From assembly GCA_009694265.1 (NCBI GenBank), contig SHVM01000017.1, forward strand, positions 1-36,314: DNA of 36,314 nt, read 5' to 3'. The notes beneath the pieces were generated by a model that searched no databases, was not told the origin of the DNA, and saw nothing but the letters and a program-made list of their open reading frames with translations. The DNA is from Pseudolabrys sp. GTDB taxonomy: Bacteria; Pseudomonadota; Alphaproteobacteria; Rhizobiales; Xanthobacteraceae. Positions 25,899 to 34,537 of the stretch are shown here, in pieces. The translations under genes were made by a program, and so were the position numbers. Numbering within the stretch: the stretch's first letter is position 1; the number at the start of each line of letters is the position of its first letter.

Positions 25899-27905
25899 AT
25901 GAACGGCACGCCCAAAGACATCGACCCGGCCAGCGAGCTTCGTGAAGACGAAGAAGAATCTTCGCTGCCTGAACTCGATCTCAACGATGCCCCGGCTGGC
26001 ACGCTGGCCGCCGGCCGCTCGGCGATCGCGCGTTACGTCAAGCACGCGCCATCGGCGCCCGGCGTTTATCGCATGATCGGCAACAAGGGCGAGGTGCTCT
26101 ATGTCGGCAAGGCGAAAAACATCAAGAAGCGAGTGACGTCCTATACCCGCCCAGTGGGGCACGACAGCCGCATCACCCGCATGATCGCGGCGACGGTGAC
26201 GATGGAATTCGTCTCGACCGCCACCGAAACCGAGGCGTTGCTGCTGGAAGCCAATCTGATCAAGCGTCTGCTCCCGCGCTTTAACGTGTTGCTGCGCGAC
26301 GACAAGTCGTTTCCCTATATCCTGATCACGTCCGATCACTGGGCGCCGCAGATTCTCAAGCATCGCGGCGCGCGCACGGGCAAGGGACATTACTACGGGC
26401 CGTTCGCCAATGCCGGCGCGGTCAACCGCACGCTCAATACGCTGGAGCGCGCGTTTCTGTTGCGCTCCTGTTCGGATTCGTTTTTCGAGGCGCGCACGCG
26501 GCCGTGTCTGTTGCACCAGATCAAGCGTTGCGCGGCGCCCTGCACAGGCGAGATCGACTTCGCCGGCTATTCCGAGCTGGTGCGCGAGACCAACGAGTTT
26601 CTGTCGGGCCGCAGCGTGTCGGTGCACAAGCAGCTTGCGAAAGAAATGGACAAGGCCTCGGCGGCAACCGATTTCGAGCGTGCGGCGAGTTTTCGCGACC
26701 GGCTGGCGGCGCTGTCGGCGATCACGTCGCATCAGGGGATTAATCCGCGCAATGTGGAAGAAGCCGACGTGTTTGCGCTGCATCAGGCCGGCGGTTACAA
26801 TTGCGTTGAGGTGTTCTTCTTCCGCACCGGACAAAACTGGGGCAATCGCGCTTATTTCCCGAGAGCCGACCGTACGTTCGGCGCGTCTGAAGTGCTGGGC
26901 GCGTTCATGGCGCAGTTCTACGACGACAAGCCGCCGCCGCGTCTCGTCTTGGTGTCGCATGAATTCGACGAACGCGAACTCCTGGCGCAAGCGCTCACCG
27001 CAAAAAACGGCCGCAAGGTCGAGATCGGCGTCCCGCAGCGCGGCGAGCGCAAGGACCTCGTGCTGCATGCGCTGGCGAATGCGCGCGAGGCTCTGGCGCG
27101 CAAACTCGCCGACACGTCGTCGCAACAACGGTTGCTCAAGGCGCTGACGAAGACGTTTGGATTGCCGCGCGAGCCGCGCCGCATCGAGGTTTACGACAAC
27201 AGTCACATCAGCGGCACGAACGCGGTGGGTGCGATGGTGGTGGCCGGGCCGGAGGGGTTCCGCAAGAACCAATACCGCAAGTTCAACATCCGCTCGGCCG
27301 ATATTAGCGCCGGCGACGACACTGGCATGTTGCGCGAGGTGTTACAGCGGCGCTTCAAGCGGCTGCTGGAGGAAAGTCCGCGCATCAAAACAACCGGTGA
27401 CGCACTGGCGGCTGAGCTCACCGGCGAACCCGGCGAGGGCGATGATCAACCTTGGCCCGACCTGGTGCTGATCGACGGCGGCCAGGGCCAGCTCAATACC
27501 GCACAAGAGACGCTGGCCGCGCTTGGGGTGACCGGCGTGCCGCTGGTCGCCATCGCCAAGGGAGCGGACCGCGATGCCGGCCGCGAGACCTTCTTCATGC
27601 CGGGCCGCACGCCGTTCAAACTTCCACCGCGCGATCCTTTGCTGTATTTCGTCGAGCGGTTGCGCGACGAGGCCCATCGTTTCGCCATCGGCTCGCACCG
27701 TACGCGGCGCAAGAAGGACATTCGCGAGGCCGGATTGCAGGAGATCCCCGGCATCGGCCCCACACGCAAGCGCGCGCTGCTGCATCATTTTGGCACCGTG
27801 AAAGCGATCGAGCGGGCGTCCTTGTCCGACCTTTCCACTGTGTCTGGAATCAATGCGGAGACCGCGCGAAAGATATATGAGTTCTTCCATGAAACGATGC
27901 CCTAG
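25899..27905 (+). CDS. uvrC: Excinuclease ABC subunit UvrC
   Basis: UvrC makes both incisions in nucleotide excision repair. The 668 residues show an N-terminal acidic extension of about 40 residues and the GIY-YIG nuclease ([20 protein letters not shown], about 50-135). The Cys-rich motif [13 protein letters not shown] and a UVR motif for UvrB contact ([20 protein letters not shown]) follow. The RNase H-like nuclease has [20 protein letters not shown] and [11 protein letters not shown]. Tandem HhH motifs are at the end ([19 protein letters not shown]). The TAG stop shares its G with a palindromic repeat. The start follows the FolM-like stop by 31 bp. Confidence 0.97.
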   Translation: MNGTPKDIDPASELREDEEESSLPELDLNDAPAGTLAAGRSAIARYVKHAPSAPGVYRMIGNKGEVLYVGKAKNIKKRVTSYTRPVGHDSRITRMIAATVTMEFVSTATETEALLLEANLIKRLLPRFNVLLRDDKSFPYILITSDHWAPQILKHRGARTGKGHYYGPFANAGAVNRTLNTLERAFLLRSCSDSFFEARTRPCLLHQIKRCAAPCTGEIDFAGYSELVRETNEFLSGRSVSVHKQLAKEMDKASAATDFERAASFRDRLAALSAITSHQGINPRNVEEADVFALHQAGGYNCVEVFFFRTGQNWGNRAYFPRADRTFGASEVLGAFMAQFYDDKPPPRLVLVSHEFDERELLAQALTAKNGRKVEIGVPQRGERKDLVLHALANAREALARKLADTSSQQRLLKALTKTFGLPREPRRIEVYDNSHISGTNAVGAMVVAGPEGFRKNQYRKFNIRSADISAGDDTGMLREVLQRRFKRLLEESPRIKTTGDALAAELTGEPGEGDDQPWPDLVLIDGGQGQLNTAQETLAALGVTGVPLVAIAKGADRDAGRETFFMPGRTPFKLPPRDPLLYFVERLRDEAHRFAIGSHRTRRKKDIREAGLQEIPGIGPTRKRALLHHFGTVKAIERASLSDLSTVSGINAETARKIYEFFHETMP

Positions 27906-27953
27906 CGCATGACCCCGAAAAGTGGAAACCGGTTTTCGGATAAGATCATGCGC
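27905..27953 (+). repeat. Dispersed palindromic repeat, copy 9
   Basis: This full 49-bp forward copy (GCGCATGACCCCGAAAAGTG...GATCATGCGC) has as its first base the G of the uvrC TAG stop. It separates uvrC from the dioxygenase gene by acting as most of the intergenic space. Confidence 0.9.
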
Positions 27954-27994
27954 AGAGAAAATGTGCGGGCATCTCATTCGGCAGGGAAACGGCA

Positions 27995-28885
27995 ATGATC
28001 ATCCAGCGGCAGGAAGACGTCACCACCGTGGTGCTGGAGGCCTATAGCCATATCGAAGACCCGCGCTTGCGCGAAATCATTGCGTCCTTCATCAAGCATC
28101 TGCACGGCTTTGCCCGCGACGTGCGCCTCACCGAGGAAGAATTCGAAAAGGCGGTGCAGTATGTCGCCAGGCTCGGCCAGATGACCGACGACAAGCACAA
28201 CGAGACGGTGCTGATGTCGGGTTCGCTCGGCTTCTCGGCGTTGATCTGCCTGCTCAATAACGGCAACAACGGTCAAACGGAGACGACCGCCAATCTGCTC
28301 GGTCCATTCTGGCGTATGAATTCGCTGCGCACAGAAAACGGCGGCTCCATCGTGCGCTCACCGACGCCGGGTCCGGCGATCTTCGTCAATTGCGTCGTTC
28401 AAGACCCGAACGGCAAGCCAATCGCGGGCGCGGAAGTCGATATCTGGCATTCCTCGACGGAAGGCTTCTATGAGCAGCAGGATCCGAAGCAGGCCGACAT
28501 GAATCTGCGCGGAAAATTCACCACCGACGCGCAGGGCCGTTTCGGTTTCCGCAGCATCAAACCCGAAGGCTATCCGATCCCCGACAACGGACCTGTTGGA
28601 GATCTATTGCGCGCCGGCAAGCGGCACAATTACCGCCCGGCGCATTTGCACTTTCTGATCTTCAAGGAAGGTTTCAAGACGCTGATCTCTCAGATCTACA
28701 GCAGCGGCGACGACAAGTTGGAGACGGACGCGCAGTTCGGCGTCACCCGCGCCTTGGTCGGCGACTATGTCCGCCACGACGGGCCGGCGCCGGCGGGCGA
28801 CGTGAAGGGCGAATGGTATTCGCTCGATCAGACCTTCGTGATGGAGCCAGGCAAAAGCCGGCTGCCCAAAGCGCCTATCCAGTAA
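27995..28885 (+). CDS. Intradiol ring-cleavage dioxygenase (catechol/hydroxyquinol type)
   Basis: This is a non-heme Fe(III) dioxygenase of 296 residues. An N-terminal helical dimerisation domain (about 1-100) precedes the beta-sandwich. The four iron ligands appear with the spacing of catechol 1,2-dioxygenase: Tyr159 (EGFYEQQ), Tyr193 (PEGYPIP), His217 and His219 (PAHLHF). LLGPFWR, AEVDIWHSSTEGFY and GRFGFRSIKP are family motifs. The N-terminal domain favours catechol, chlorocatechol or hydroxyquinol over protocatechuate. No cycloisomerase, maleylacetate reductase or regulator lies nearby, so it stands alone among housekeeping genes, between uvrC and pgsA. The substrate is unknown. Confidence 0.9.
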   Translation: MIIQRQEDVTTVVLEAYSHIEDPRLREIIASFIKHLHGFARDVRLTEEEFEKAVQYVARLGQMTDDKHNETVLMSGSLGFSALICLLNNGNNGQTETTANLLGPFWRMNSLRTENGGSIVRSPTPGPAIFVNCVVQDPNGKPIAGAEVDIWHSSTEGFYEQQDPKQADMNLRGKFTTDAQGRFGFRSIKPEGYPIPDNGPVGDLLRAGKRHNYRPAHLHFLIFKEGFKTLISQIYSSGDDKLETDAQFGVTRALVGDYVRHDGPAPAGDVKGEWYSLDQTFVMEPGKSRLPKAPIQ

Positions 28886-28948
28886 TCAGCGGGGATACGC
28901 CAAGGGCGGGCGTTGACCTTGCCGCGGCGGGGTGTTCCTTTGTCTCGC

Positions 28949-29557
28949 ATGAATGCCGCCAAGTCCGGGCAATTGCCGGCGCGTCCGCTCGCGCTGCCAA
29001 ACATCTTGACCTATGCGCGCATCACCGCCGTGCCGGTGGTGGTGGCGCTGATGTATTGGCAAAGCATACTCGATGGCGGGCTTTGGCTGCGCTGGGTGGC
29101 GCTGGCGATCTTCATCGCCGCAGGCGTCACCGACATTCTCGACGGTTATTTCGCCCGCATGTGGGGCCAGCAGTCTTCGCTCGGCCGCATGCTCGATCCG
29201 ATCGCGGACAAGCTGCTGGTGGCCTCCTGCCTGCTGATGCTGGCGGCCGACGGGACCATCCGCGGCTGGACGCTGCTGGCCGCGGTCATCATTTTGTGCC
29301 GCGAAATCCTGGTGTCGGGCTTACGCGAATTCCTCGCCGACCTGCGGGTCGGCATTCCGGTGACGAAGCTCGCCAAATGGAAGACCACAGGACAACTGGT
29401 CGCCATTGGGTTTCTGATCGCGGGCGAGGCCGGCGAGCAAATCTTGCCGCAGACCATTTTGATTGGCGTCACGCTGCTGTGGCTGTCGGCGATCGTGACG
29501 CTTTATACCGGCTGGGACTATCTGCGCGCCGGCCTGCGCTATATGATGGAAGAATGA
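28949..29557 (+). CDS. pgsA: CDP-diacylglycerol-glycerol-3-phosphate 3-phosphatidyltransferase PgsA
   Basis: PgsA makes phosphatidylglycerol phosphate in the inner membrane. The 202-residue product has four or more hydrophobic helices and the CDP-alcohol phosphotransferase motif within TDILDGYFARMWGQQSSLGR followed by MLDPIADK (D-x2-DG-x2-AR-x8-G-x3-D-x3-D). LPNILTYARI is the usual N-terminus. I chose the ATG at 28949. Upstream TTG starts would only add an unconserved leader. The stop overlaps the moaD start (ATGA), so the two genes are translationally coupled. Confidence 0.95.
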   Translation: MNAAKSGQLPARPLALPNILTYARITAVPVVVALMYWQSILDGGLWLRWVALAIFIAAGVTDILDGYFARMWGQQSSLGRMLDPIADKLLVASCLLMLAADGTIRGWTLLAAVIILCREILVSGLREFLADLRVGIPVTKLAKWKTTGQLVAIGFLIAGEAGEQILPQTILIGVTLLWLSAIVTLYTGWDYLRAGLRYMMEE

Positions 29558-29811
29558 CTATAAAGTTGCGTTATTTCGCCTGGGTGCGTGAGCGCGTCGG
29601 CAAGCCTGATGAAGACATCGAAGTGCCGAGTGGCGTGGCAACGGTCGGCGAACTGATGGTGTGGCTGGCCTCGCGCGGCGAGGAATATGCCCATGCCTTT
29701 GGCAACCCCAAGGTCATTCGGGCGGCCATCGACCGAAGCCACGTTAAGCCGCAAACCCCGATCGGAAAGGCCAGCGAAATCGCCTTCTTTCCGCCGATGA
29801 CCGGCGGATAG
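29554..29811 (+). CDS. moaD: Molybdopterin synthase small subunit MoaD
   Basis: MoaD is an 85-residue ubiquitin-fold sulfur carrier that donates the dithiolene sulfurs of molybdopterin after thiocarboxylation of its C-terminus. The required terminal Gly-Gly is present (FFPPMTGG). MTIKLRYFAWVRERVGKPDE opens the fold. The ATG at 29554 overlaps the pgsA TGA, and moaE follows 32 bp later. With MoaE it forms molybdopterin synthase. Confidence 0.95.
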   Translation: MTIKLRYFAWVRERVGKPDEDIEVPSGVATVGELMVWLASRGEEYAHAFGNPKVIRAAIDRSHVKPQTPIGKASEIAFFPPMTGG

Positions 29812-29843
29812 CGCGCCAGCGCTGGGCGGGCTACATTAGCGCC

Positions 29844-30332
29844 ATGACGACGACCTTCCTTGTGCGCATCCAGCGCGAGCCATTCGACGCCGCCACTGAG
29901 GCGGGCAAGCTTACGCGCGGGCGCACCGATGTCGGCGCGCTGGTCACCTTCACCGGCGTTTGCCGCGGCGCCGAGGCCAGCGAACCGATCGCCGCGCTCA
30001 CGCTCGAGCATTATCCGGGCATGGCAGAAGCCGAGATTGAGCGCTACGTGGCGGAGGCGATCGAGCGCTGGCCGCTGTTGGGGGTCACCGTCATTCACCG
30101 CCATGGCCGCATCGTGCCGGGCGAGGACATCATGATGGTGGCGACCGCTTCGTCGCATCGCCAGGCGGCGTTCGCGGCGGCCGAATTTCTGATGGATTAT
30201 CTCAAAACCTGCGCCCCGTTCTGGAAACAAGTCGAGAAGGCGGACGGAAAAATCTGGGTAGACGCCAAGACGACCGACGACGTGGCGGCCGAGCGTTGGG
30301 CCGTTACAGCCGGCCGTCACGCGGCAGAGTAA
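29844..30332 (+). CDS. moaE: Molybdopterin synthase catalytic subunit MoaE
   Basis: MoaE converts precursor Z (cPMP) to molybdopterin with sulfur from MoaD. The 162-residue product shows VGALVTFTGVCRG, LEHYPGMAEAEI, VIHRHGRIVPGEDIMMVAT, the catalytic-lysine segment DYLKTCAPFWKQVE and DGKIWVDAK. All are family signatures. Length matches the E. coli subunit (150) plus a short tail. Confidence 0.95.
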   Translation: MTTTFLVRIQREPFDAATEAGKLTRGRTDVGALVTFTGVCRGAEASEPIAALTLEHYPGMAEAEIERYVAEAIERWPLLGVTVIHRHGRIVPGEDIMMVATASSHRQAAFAAAEFLMDYLKTCAPFWKQVEKADGKIWVDAKTTDDVAAERWAVTAGRHAAE

Positions 30333-30347
30333 ATGGGAGGGGGCAAC

Positions 30348-31301
30348 ATGGTTCCAATCGTGATCGCGGCGGTGACGATCATTGCACTCGGCGTCAATCA
30401 GGCGCCGGCCGCGCAGGTCTCCTATTACGAGGTGACGCGCGGTGCGCATCCGCATGACGTCGCGCCGGCGCCGGACGGTACGGTCTGGTACACTGCGCAA
30501 CATCAAGGCGCGCTTGGTATTCTCGATCCGAAGACCGGCAAGGTGACGCAAATTCCGCTCGGGCCCGGTTCGTCGCCGCATGGCGTCATCGCGGGGCCCG
30601 ACCGCGCTGCCTGGATCACCGATAGCGGCCAGAATGCCATCGCGCGCTTCGATCCCGCGACCAAGGCCGTCAAACTGTTCCCGCTGCCGAAGGATTTCCC
30701 CAACGCCAATCTCAACACCGCGACTTTCGACCGCAAAGGCATTCTCTGGTTCACCGGCCAGGCCGGCGTCTATGGCCGCGTCGATCCGGCGACCGGCAAG
30801 GTCGATGCCTGGAAGGCGCCGAAGGGCAGGGGTCCCTATGGCATCGCCACCACGCCGAATGGCGATGTCTGGTACGTCTCGCTCGCCGGCGATCATCTTG
30901 TGAAAATCGACACCGTGAGCGGCGATGCGCTGATGGTGCCGCCGCCCAAGCCCGGCGTCGGTCCGCGCCGCATCTGGTCGGATTCCAAGGGCCTGTTGTG
31001 GGTGAGCTTCTGGCACACCGGCGAAATCGGCCGCTACGATCCGATCAGCAAGGCGTGGAAAGTGTGGAGCCTGCCCAAGAGCAATGCCGGCTGTTACGCG
31101 GTCTATGTCGACGACAAGGACAAGGTGTGGCTCACCGACTTCGTCGCCAATGCCCTCGTCCGCTTCGACCCGGCGACCGAGAAATTCGAGAGTTTTCCGA
31201 GCGACCGGCGCGGCGCCTCGGTGCGCCAGATTCTCGGCCGGCCGGGCGAAATGTGGGGCGCGGAATCGGGCACCGACCGGCTGGTGGTGGTTCGGGATTG
31301 A
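30348..31301 (+). CDS. Vgb-like (virginiamycin B lyase family) beta-propeller protein
   Basis: The 317-residue product has an export signal (MVPIVIAAVTIIALGVNQAP, cleavage near AAA/PAA-QV). Repeated propeller blades follow, each with a pattern such as PHGVIAGPDRAAWITDSGQN, ARFDPATKAV and VWYVSLAGDHLVKID. Virginiamycin B lyase (Vgb) linearises streptogramin B with a His/Glu site. Most chromosomal homologues are secreted propellers of unknown function, so antibiotic resistance should not be assumed. A strong GGGAGGGGG site marks the ATG at 30348. It begins 16 bp after moaE and is followed 22 bp later by the DUF1460 gene. Confidence 0.8.
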   Translation: MVPIVIAAVTIIALGVNQAPAAQVSYYEVTRGAHPHDVAPAPDGTVWYTAQHQGALGILDPKTGKVTQIPLGPGSSPHGVIAGPDRAAWITDSGQNAIARFDPATKAVKLFPLPKDFPNANLNTATFDRKGILWFTGQAGVYGRVDPATGKVDAWKAPKGRGPYGIATTPNGDVWYVSLAGDHLVKIDTVSGDALMVPPPKPGVGPRRIWSDSKGLLWVSFWHTGEIGRYDPISKAWKVWSLPKSNAGCYAVYVDDKDKVWLTDFVANALVRFDPATEKFESFPSDRRGASVRQILGRPGEMWGAESGTDRLVVVRD

Positions 31302-31323
31302 CGCGGACCGTAACGGCGGCAGG

Positions 31324-32133
31324 ATGAACAATATGCCGCCTGATTCGGGCCTCAGCCGCCGACATATCCTGCAAATCCTGACAGGTATCGCGGCTTTGGC
31401 GGCAGGCGTGCGGCCTAGCCTTGCGGGCGAGGCGCGCATCGCCAAACTGATCGGCGCGGCGAGGGACCTGCCGGCCATCTCGCAGCGCATCGATTTCATC
31501 TCGCGCGCGCTGCTCGGCTCGAAATACCGGGGATTTACGCTGATCGGCGGACCGCGGCGGTCGGAAAAATTTGTCGTGCGCGATGACGGCTTCGACTGCG
31601 TCACCTTTTGCGAAACCGTGCTGGCGGCCGCGATCGCCCGCGACCTTGACGAATTCGAGAATGCCTTGCGCATGATCCGCTATCACAACGGCGTTGTGGC
31701 CTGGCGCGAGCGCAATCATTATTTTTTCGAGTGGAGCCAGCATAATATCGACAACAAGACCTGCCGCCCGATCGCCATGGATGGTGCGGTTGAACTGCAA
31801 AAAACGGTCTATTGGCACCGCGAACTTGGCCGCCGCCGATTTTCAATGAAAGTCATCCCGCGCGCTGCATTCATGGCGAACAAGGCGCAATTGGCAAACG
31901 GCGATATTGTCGGCTTTGTCACGATGCGGCCGAATTTGGATTATTTCCACATCGGCTTTGTCGCTTTCGGCAAAGACGGCGAATTGTTGCTGCGGCATGC
32001 TTCGCTTAGCCGGCACCGGGTGCTGGATGAGCGCATGGAATGGTTTCTGGCGGCCAATCGCGTGCGCTACGTGACACTGCTGCGGCCGGAAGAACCGGCG
32101 GCAGGGCCAATCGCGGCGAAAAAAGCCGGCTGA
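31324..32133 (+). CDS. DUF1460 (N-acetylmuramoyl-L-alanine amidase-like) secreted protein
   Basis: The 269-residue product has a twin-arginine-type leader, LSRRHILQILTGIAALAAGV, pointing to Tat export. The DUF1460 domain has FVVRDDGFDCVTFCETVLAA, with Cys in the expected catalytic place, RMIRYHNGVVAWRERNHYFF, GDIVGFVTMRPNLDYFHIGF and LLLRHASLSRHRVLD. This NlpC/P60-like thiol hydrolase family is linked to peptidoglycan amidase activity. The C-terminal Ala/Lys tail is short. It ends seven bases from the convergent ilvE stop. Confidence 0.8.
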   Translation: MNNMPPDSGLSRRHILQILTGIAALAAGVRPSLAGEARIAKLIGAARDLPAISQRIDFISRALLGSKYRGFTLIGGPRRSEKFVVRDDGFDCVTFCETVLAAAIARDLDEFENALRMIRYHNGVVAWRERNHYFFEWSQHNIDNKTCRPIAMDGAVELQKTVYWHRELGRRRFSMKVIPRAAFMANKAQLANGDIVGFVTMRPNLDYFHIGFVAFGKDGELLLRHASLSRHRVLDERMEWFLAANRVRYVTLLRPEEPAAGPIAAKKAG

Positions 32134-32140
32134 CTAAACG

Positions 32141-33034
32141 TCACGCCGCGGCGGCTTTGCCCTTCGGCTGCACTTCGGCGGTGTAGTCTTCCATCAGCGT
32201 CTTGGTGATGCCGCCTGGATTGAAATTCCACTTGGCGATCTCCGACACCGCGGTGACTTCCGCGGCCGAGCCGGTGATGAAGCACTCGGAAAACTCCGTG
32301 AGCTCGTCGGGCAGGATGCGGCGCTCGATCACTTCGAAGCCGCGGTTGCGCGCGAGACCGATCACGGTCTGCCGGGTGATGCCATCGAGGAAGCAATCGG
32401 CCAGCGGCGTATGAATTTTTCCATCACGCACGAAAAAGATATTGGCGCCGGTGCATTCGGCGACGCGGCCTTCCCAATCCAGCATCATGGCGTCGGCATA
32501 ACCTTTGCGTTCGGCCGCATGCTTGGAGATGGTGCAGATCATGTAGAGGCCGGCGGCCTTGGCGCGGCACGGCGCGGTGCGCGGATCGGGCCGGCGATAG
32601 TCGGCGAGGTCGAGCTTGATGCCCTTGAGCCGCTGTTCGGGATCGAAATAGCTTGGCCATTCCCAGCTGGCGATGGCGAGATGGATGGTGTTGCTCTGCG
32701 CCGAGACGCCCATCATCTCCGAGCCGCGCCAGGCGACCGGGCGGACATAGGCTTCCTTCTTGCCATTCTTGTCGACCACCAGTTTCTTGGCGGCATCGAT
32801 CTCGGCAACCGAATAGGGGATTTCGAAATCGAGGATTTTGGCCGAACGTTTCAACCGCTCGGAATGTTCGGTGGACTTGAAGATCTGGCCGCCATAGGCG
32901 CGCTCGCCCTCGAACACGGCGCTGGCATAGTGCAGGCCATGGCTGAGCACGTGCAGATTGGCATCGGCCCAAGGCACCAGCTTGCCATCGTACCAGATGA
33001 CCCCCTCGAGCCGGTCATAGGATTGCGCAGCCAT
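32141..33034 (-). CDS. ilvE: Branched-chain amino acid aminotransferase IlvE
   Basis: IlvE is a fold-type IV PLP enzyme that makes Leu, Ile and Val from their 2-oxo acids. The 297 residues include HGLHYASAVFEGERAYGG, YVRPVAWRG, the PLP lysine in CRAKAAGLYM (Lys159, the same number as in E. coli), DAMMLDWEGRVAECTGANIF and LDGITRQTVIGLARNRGFEV, then the class signature FITGSAAEVTAV. The start at 33034 faces the MarR gene across a 224-bp divergent region. Confidence 0.95.
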   Translation of the reverse strand: MAAQSYDRLEGVIWYDGKLVPWADANLHVLSHGLHYASAVFEGERAYGGQIFKSTEHSERLKRSAKILDFEIPYSVAEIDAAKKLVVDKNGKKEAYVRPVAWRGSEMMGVSAQSNTIHLAIASWEWPSYFDPEQRLKGIKLDLADYRRPDPRTAPCRAKAAGLYMICTISKHAAERKGYADAMMLDWEGRVAECTGANIFFVRDGKIHTPLADCFLDGITRQTVIGLARNRGFEVIERRILPDELTEFSECFITGSAAEVTAVSEIAKWNFNPGGITKTLMEDYTAEVQPKGKAAAA

Positions 33035-33249
33035 TGTCTCCTCCTAACGCTTTCCGTCCCTTACTCTTTTGCCGCCTTGATGGCGCATTTTTAGCGCCAC
33101 TTCCAACACTTTGCGTCGCAGGGCAACACCCGGTATGACTGGCGCCAGTGCAGCAGAGCGCCTGTCCGGAGTGTGCTACGTGGCCAGGATAAGGCCTTTG
33201 CGTACGATCCTTTCGTCCTTAGTGGTATTTTTGTAACATAAAACCAAAA

Positions 33250-33270
33250 TATGTCAATATGGCTGACATA
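33250..33270. promoter_or_regulatory. Inverted repeat overlapping the MarR start codon
   Basis: TATGTCA (33250-33256) and TGACATA (33264-33270) form perfect 7-bp arms around a 7-bp spacer, and the ATG start (33259-33261) lies in the spacer. MarR proteins often repress their own gene from such half-sites. A bound dimer would cover the start codon and leave little room for a normal leader. Confidence 0.6.
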
Positions 33271-33813
33271 AATGTGAATGCCAAAACTGCCACCCCGGTT
33301 TCAGGCCTGGCCGGGCGCCCGGCGGGGGATTCCGCGCCTGCGGAACTGACCTGGGACATCATCGAGCTTTTGTTCTTTGCTTATCGCGATTTCGTCGGCG
33401 ATCCGGACGAGGTGCTCTCGAAACTCGCCTTCGGGCGCGCCCATCACCGGGTGCTGCATTTCGTCAACCGGAATCCCGGCATGAAGGTCGCCGACTTGCT
33501 CGACATCCTCAACATCACCAAGCAGTCACTCGGTCGCGTGCTCAAGCAAATGGTCGATCAAGGCTATGTGGTGCAGAAGGAAGGCGCGCAAGACCGCCGC
33601 CAGCGTCTGCTCTATGTGACGCCGAAGGGCGAGGTGCTGGCGCTCAAGCTCGCAGGCCTCCAGACCGCGCGCATCAACCGCGCCTTCGCCGAACTCGGTC
33701 CCGGCGCGCACGAAGCGGCGCGGCGCTTTCTCACCGCCATGATCGACATCGACAATCGCGAAGGCGTGTTGCGTCTCATCGCGCGCGCCGACCGTGCAAA
33801 GGCCCGCAGTTAA
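33259..33813 (+). CDS. MarR-family regulator (PetP-like)
   Basis: The 184-residue product has a low-complexity N-terminus and a winged-helix domain (about 55-150). It carries GRAHHRVLHFVNRNPGMKVA, LLDILNITKQSLGRVLKQMV and the wing KEGAQDRRQRLLYVTPKGE. The order MarR, OmpR-type regulator next to ilvE recalls PetP-PetR, which control cytochrome bc1 genes in Rhodobacter capsulatus. That homology is remembered from family context and was not tested here. No good ribosome-binding site precedes the ATG, and the start lies inside an inverted repeat, so the mRNA may be leader-poor. The response regulator starts 20 bp after its stop. Confidence 0.85.
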   Translation: MADINVNAKTATPVSGLAGRPAGDSAPAELTWDIIELLFFAYRDFVGDPDEVLSKLAFGRAHHRVLHFVNRNPGMKVADLLDILNITKQSLGRVLKQMVDQGYVVQKEGAQDRRQRLLYVTPKGEVLALKLAGLQTARINRAFAELGPGAHEAARRFLTAMIDIDNREGVLRLIARADRAKARS

Positions 33814-33832
33814 TTCGGGAGGTGTCAGACCG

Positions 33833-34537
33833 ATGATGCTGCCCGCCACGCTTCCTGACGATGCGCCGCATCTGTTGGTGGTCGACGACGACCGCCGTAT
33901 TCGCGATCTGCTGTCGCGGTTTCTCACCGGCGAGGGCTATCGTGTCAGCACGGCCGAGACCGCGGCCGATGCGCGTGCCAAGCTCATCGGCTTGCGCTTC
34001 GATCTGCTTATTCTCGACGTGATGATGCCCGGCGAGTCCGGATTTGATTTCGCCAAATCGTTGCGCGGCACTTCCAGCGTGCCGATCCTGATGCTAACCG
34101 CGCGCGACGCCGCCGAAAGCCGCATCAAGGGGCTTGAGATGGGCGCCGACGATTATTTGTCGAAGCCATTCGAGCCGCGCGAATTGTCGCTACGCATCGC
34201 CAGTATCCTCAAGCGCACACAGCCGGCGCATACACCGCCGGTGGAGTCGGTGCGCTTCGGACCGTTCGTCTATCACCTCACGCGCGGTGAATTGCGTCGC
34301 GGCGAGGAGATCGTCCGGCTTACCGATCGCGAGTGCGAGATGCTGCGCATTTTGGCGGCGACTCCGGGAGAAACGGTGGCGCGGCTGTCGCTCGCCGGCA
34401 ATGGCGGCACGGTCAGCGAGCGCGCCGTCGACGTACAGGTCAACCGGCTGCGCCGCAAGATCGAGCGCAATCCCGCCAATCCGCTGTTCGTGCAGACAGT
34501 GCGCGGCATCGGCTACCGGCTGGTGATCACCACATGA
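33833..34537 (+). CDS. OmpR/PhoB-family response regulator (PetR-like)
   Basis: The 234-residue product has a receiver domain with LLVVDDDRRIRDLLSRFLTG (acidic pair Asp18/Asp19), phosphoacceptor Asp62 in LILDVMMPGESG, Thr89 and Lys111 (DDYLSKPFEP). A winged-helix DNA-binding domain follows (about 135-232: VRLTDRECEMLRIL, RAVDVQVNRLRRKIE, VQTVRGIGYRL). A GGGAGG site precedes the ATG at 33833. Its TGA overlaps the kinase ATG (ATGA), so the pair is coupled. Target genes are unknown; PetR homologues act on respiratory chain genes. Confidence 0.92.
   Translation: MMLPATLPDDAPHLLVVDDDRRIRDLLSRFLTGEGYRVSTAETAADARAKLIGLRFDLLILDVMMPGESGFDFAKSLRGTSSVPILMLTARDAAESRIKGLEMGADDYLSKPFEPRELSLRIASILKRTQPAHTPPVESVRFGPFVYHLTRGELRRGEEIVRLTDRECEMLRILAATPGETVARLSLAGNGGTVSERAVDVQVNRLRRKIERNPANPLFVQTVRGIGYRLVITT

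Noticed and set aside
12721-27953. Repeat copies as a CRISPR array
   Set aside because: Copies are kilobases apart, in both orientations and interspersed with genes, with no regular spacers and no cas genes.
30348-31301. Vgb-like gene as an antibiotic resistance determinant
   Set aside because: Most chromosomal members are secreted propellers of unknown function, and nothing in the context suggests streptogramin resistance.
29571-31673. 700-codon minus-strand frame opposite moaD, moaE and the Vgb-like gene
   Set aside because: Long antisense frames are expected in high-GC DNA. The plus-strand proteins are clear family members, and the antisense product is Arg/Ala-rich with no recognisable domain.
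31667-31680. GCGCATGATCC inside the DUF1460 gene, resembling a repeat arm
   Set aside because: There is no matching right arm or core, and the bases are explained by the coding sequence.
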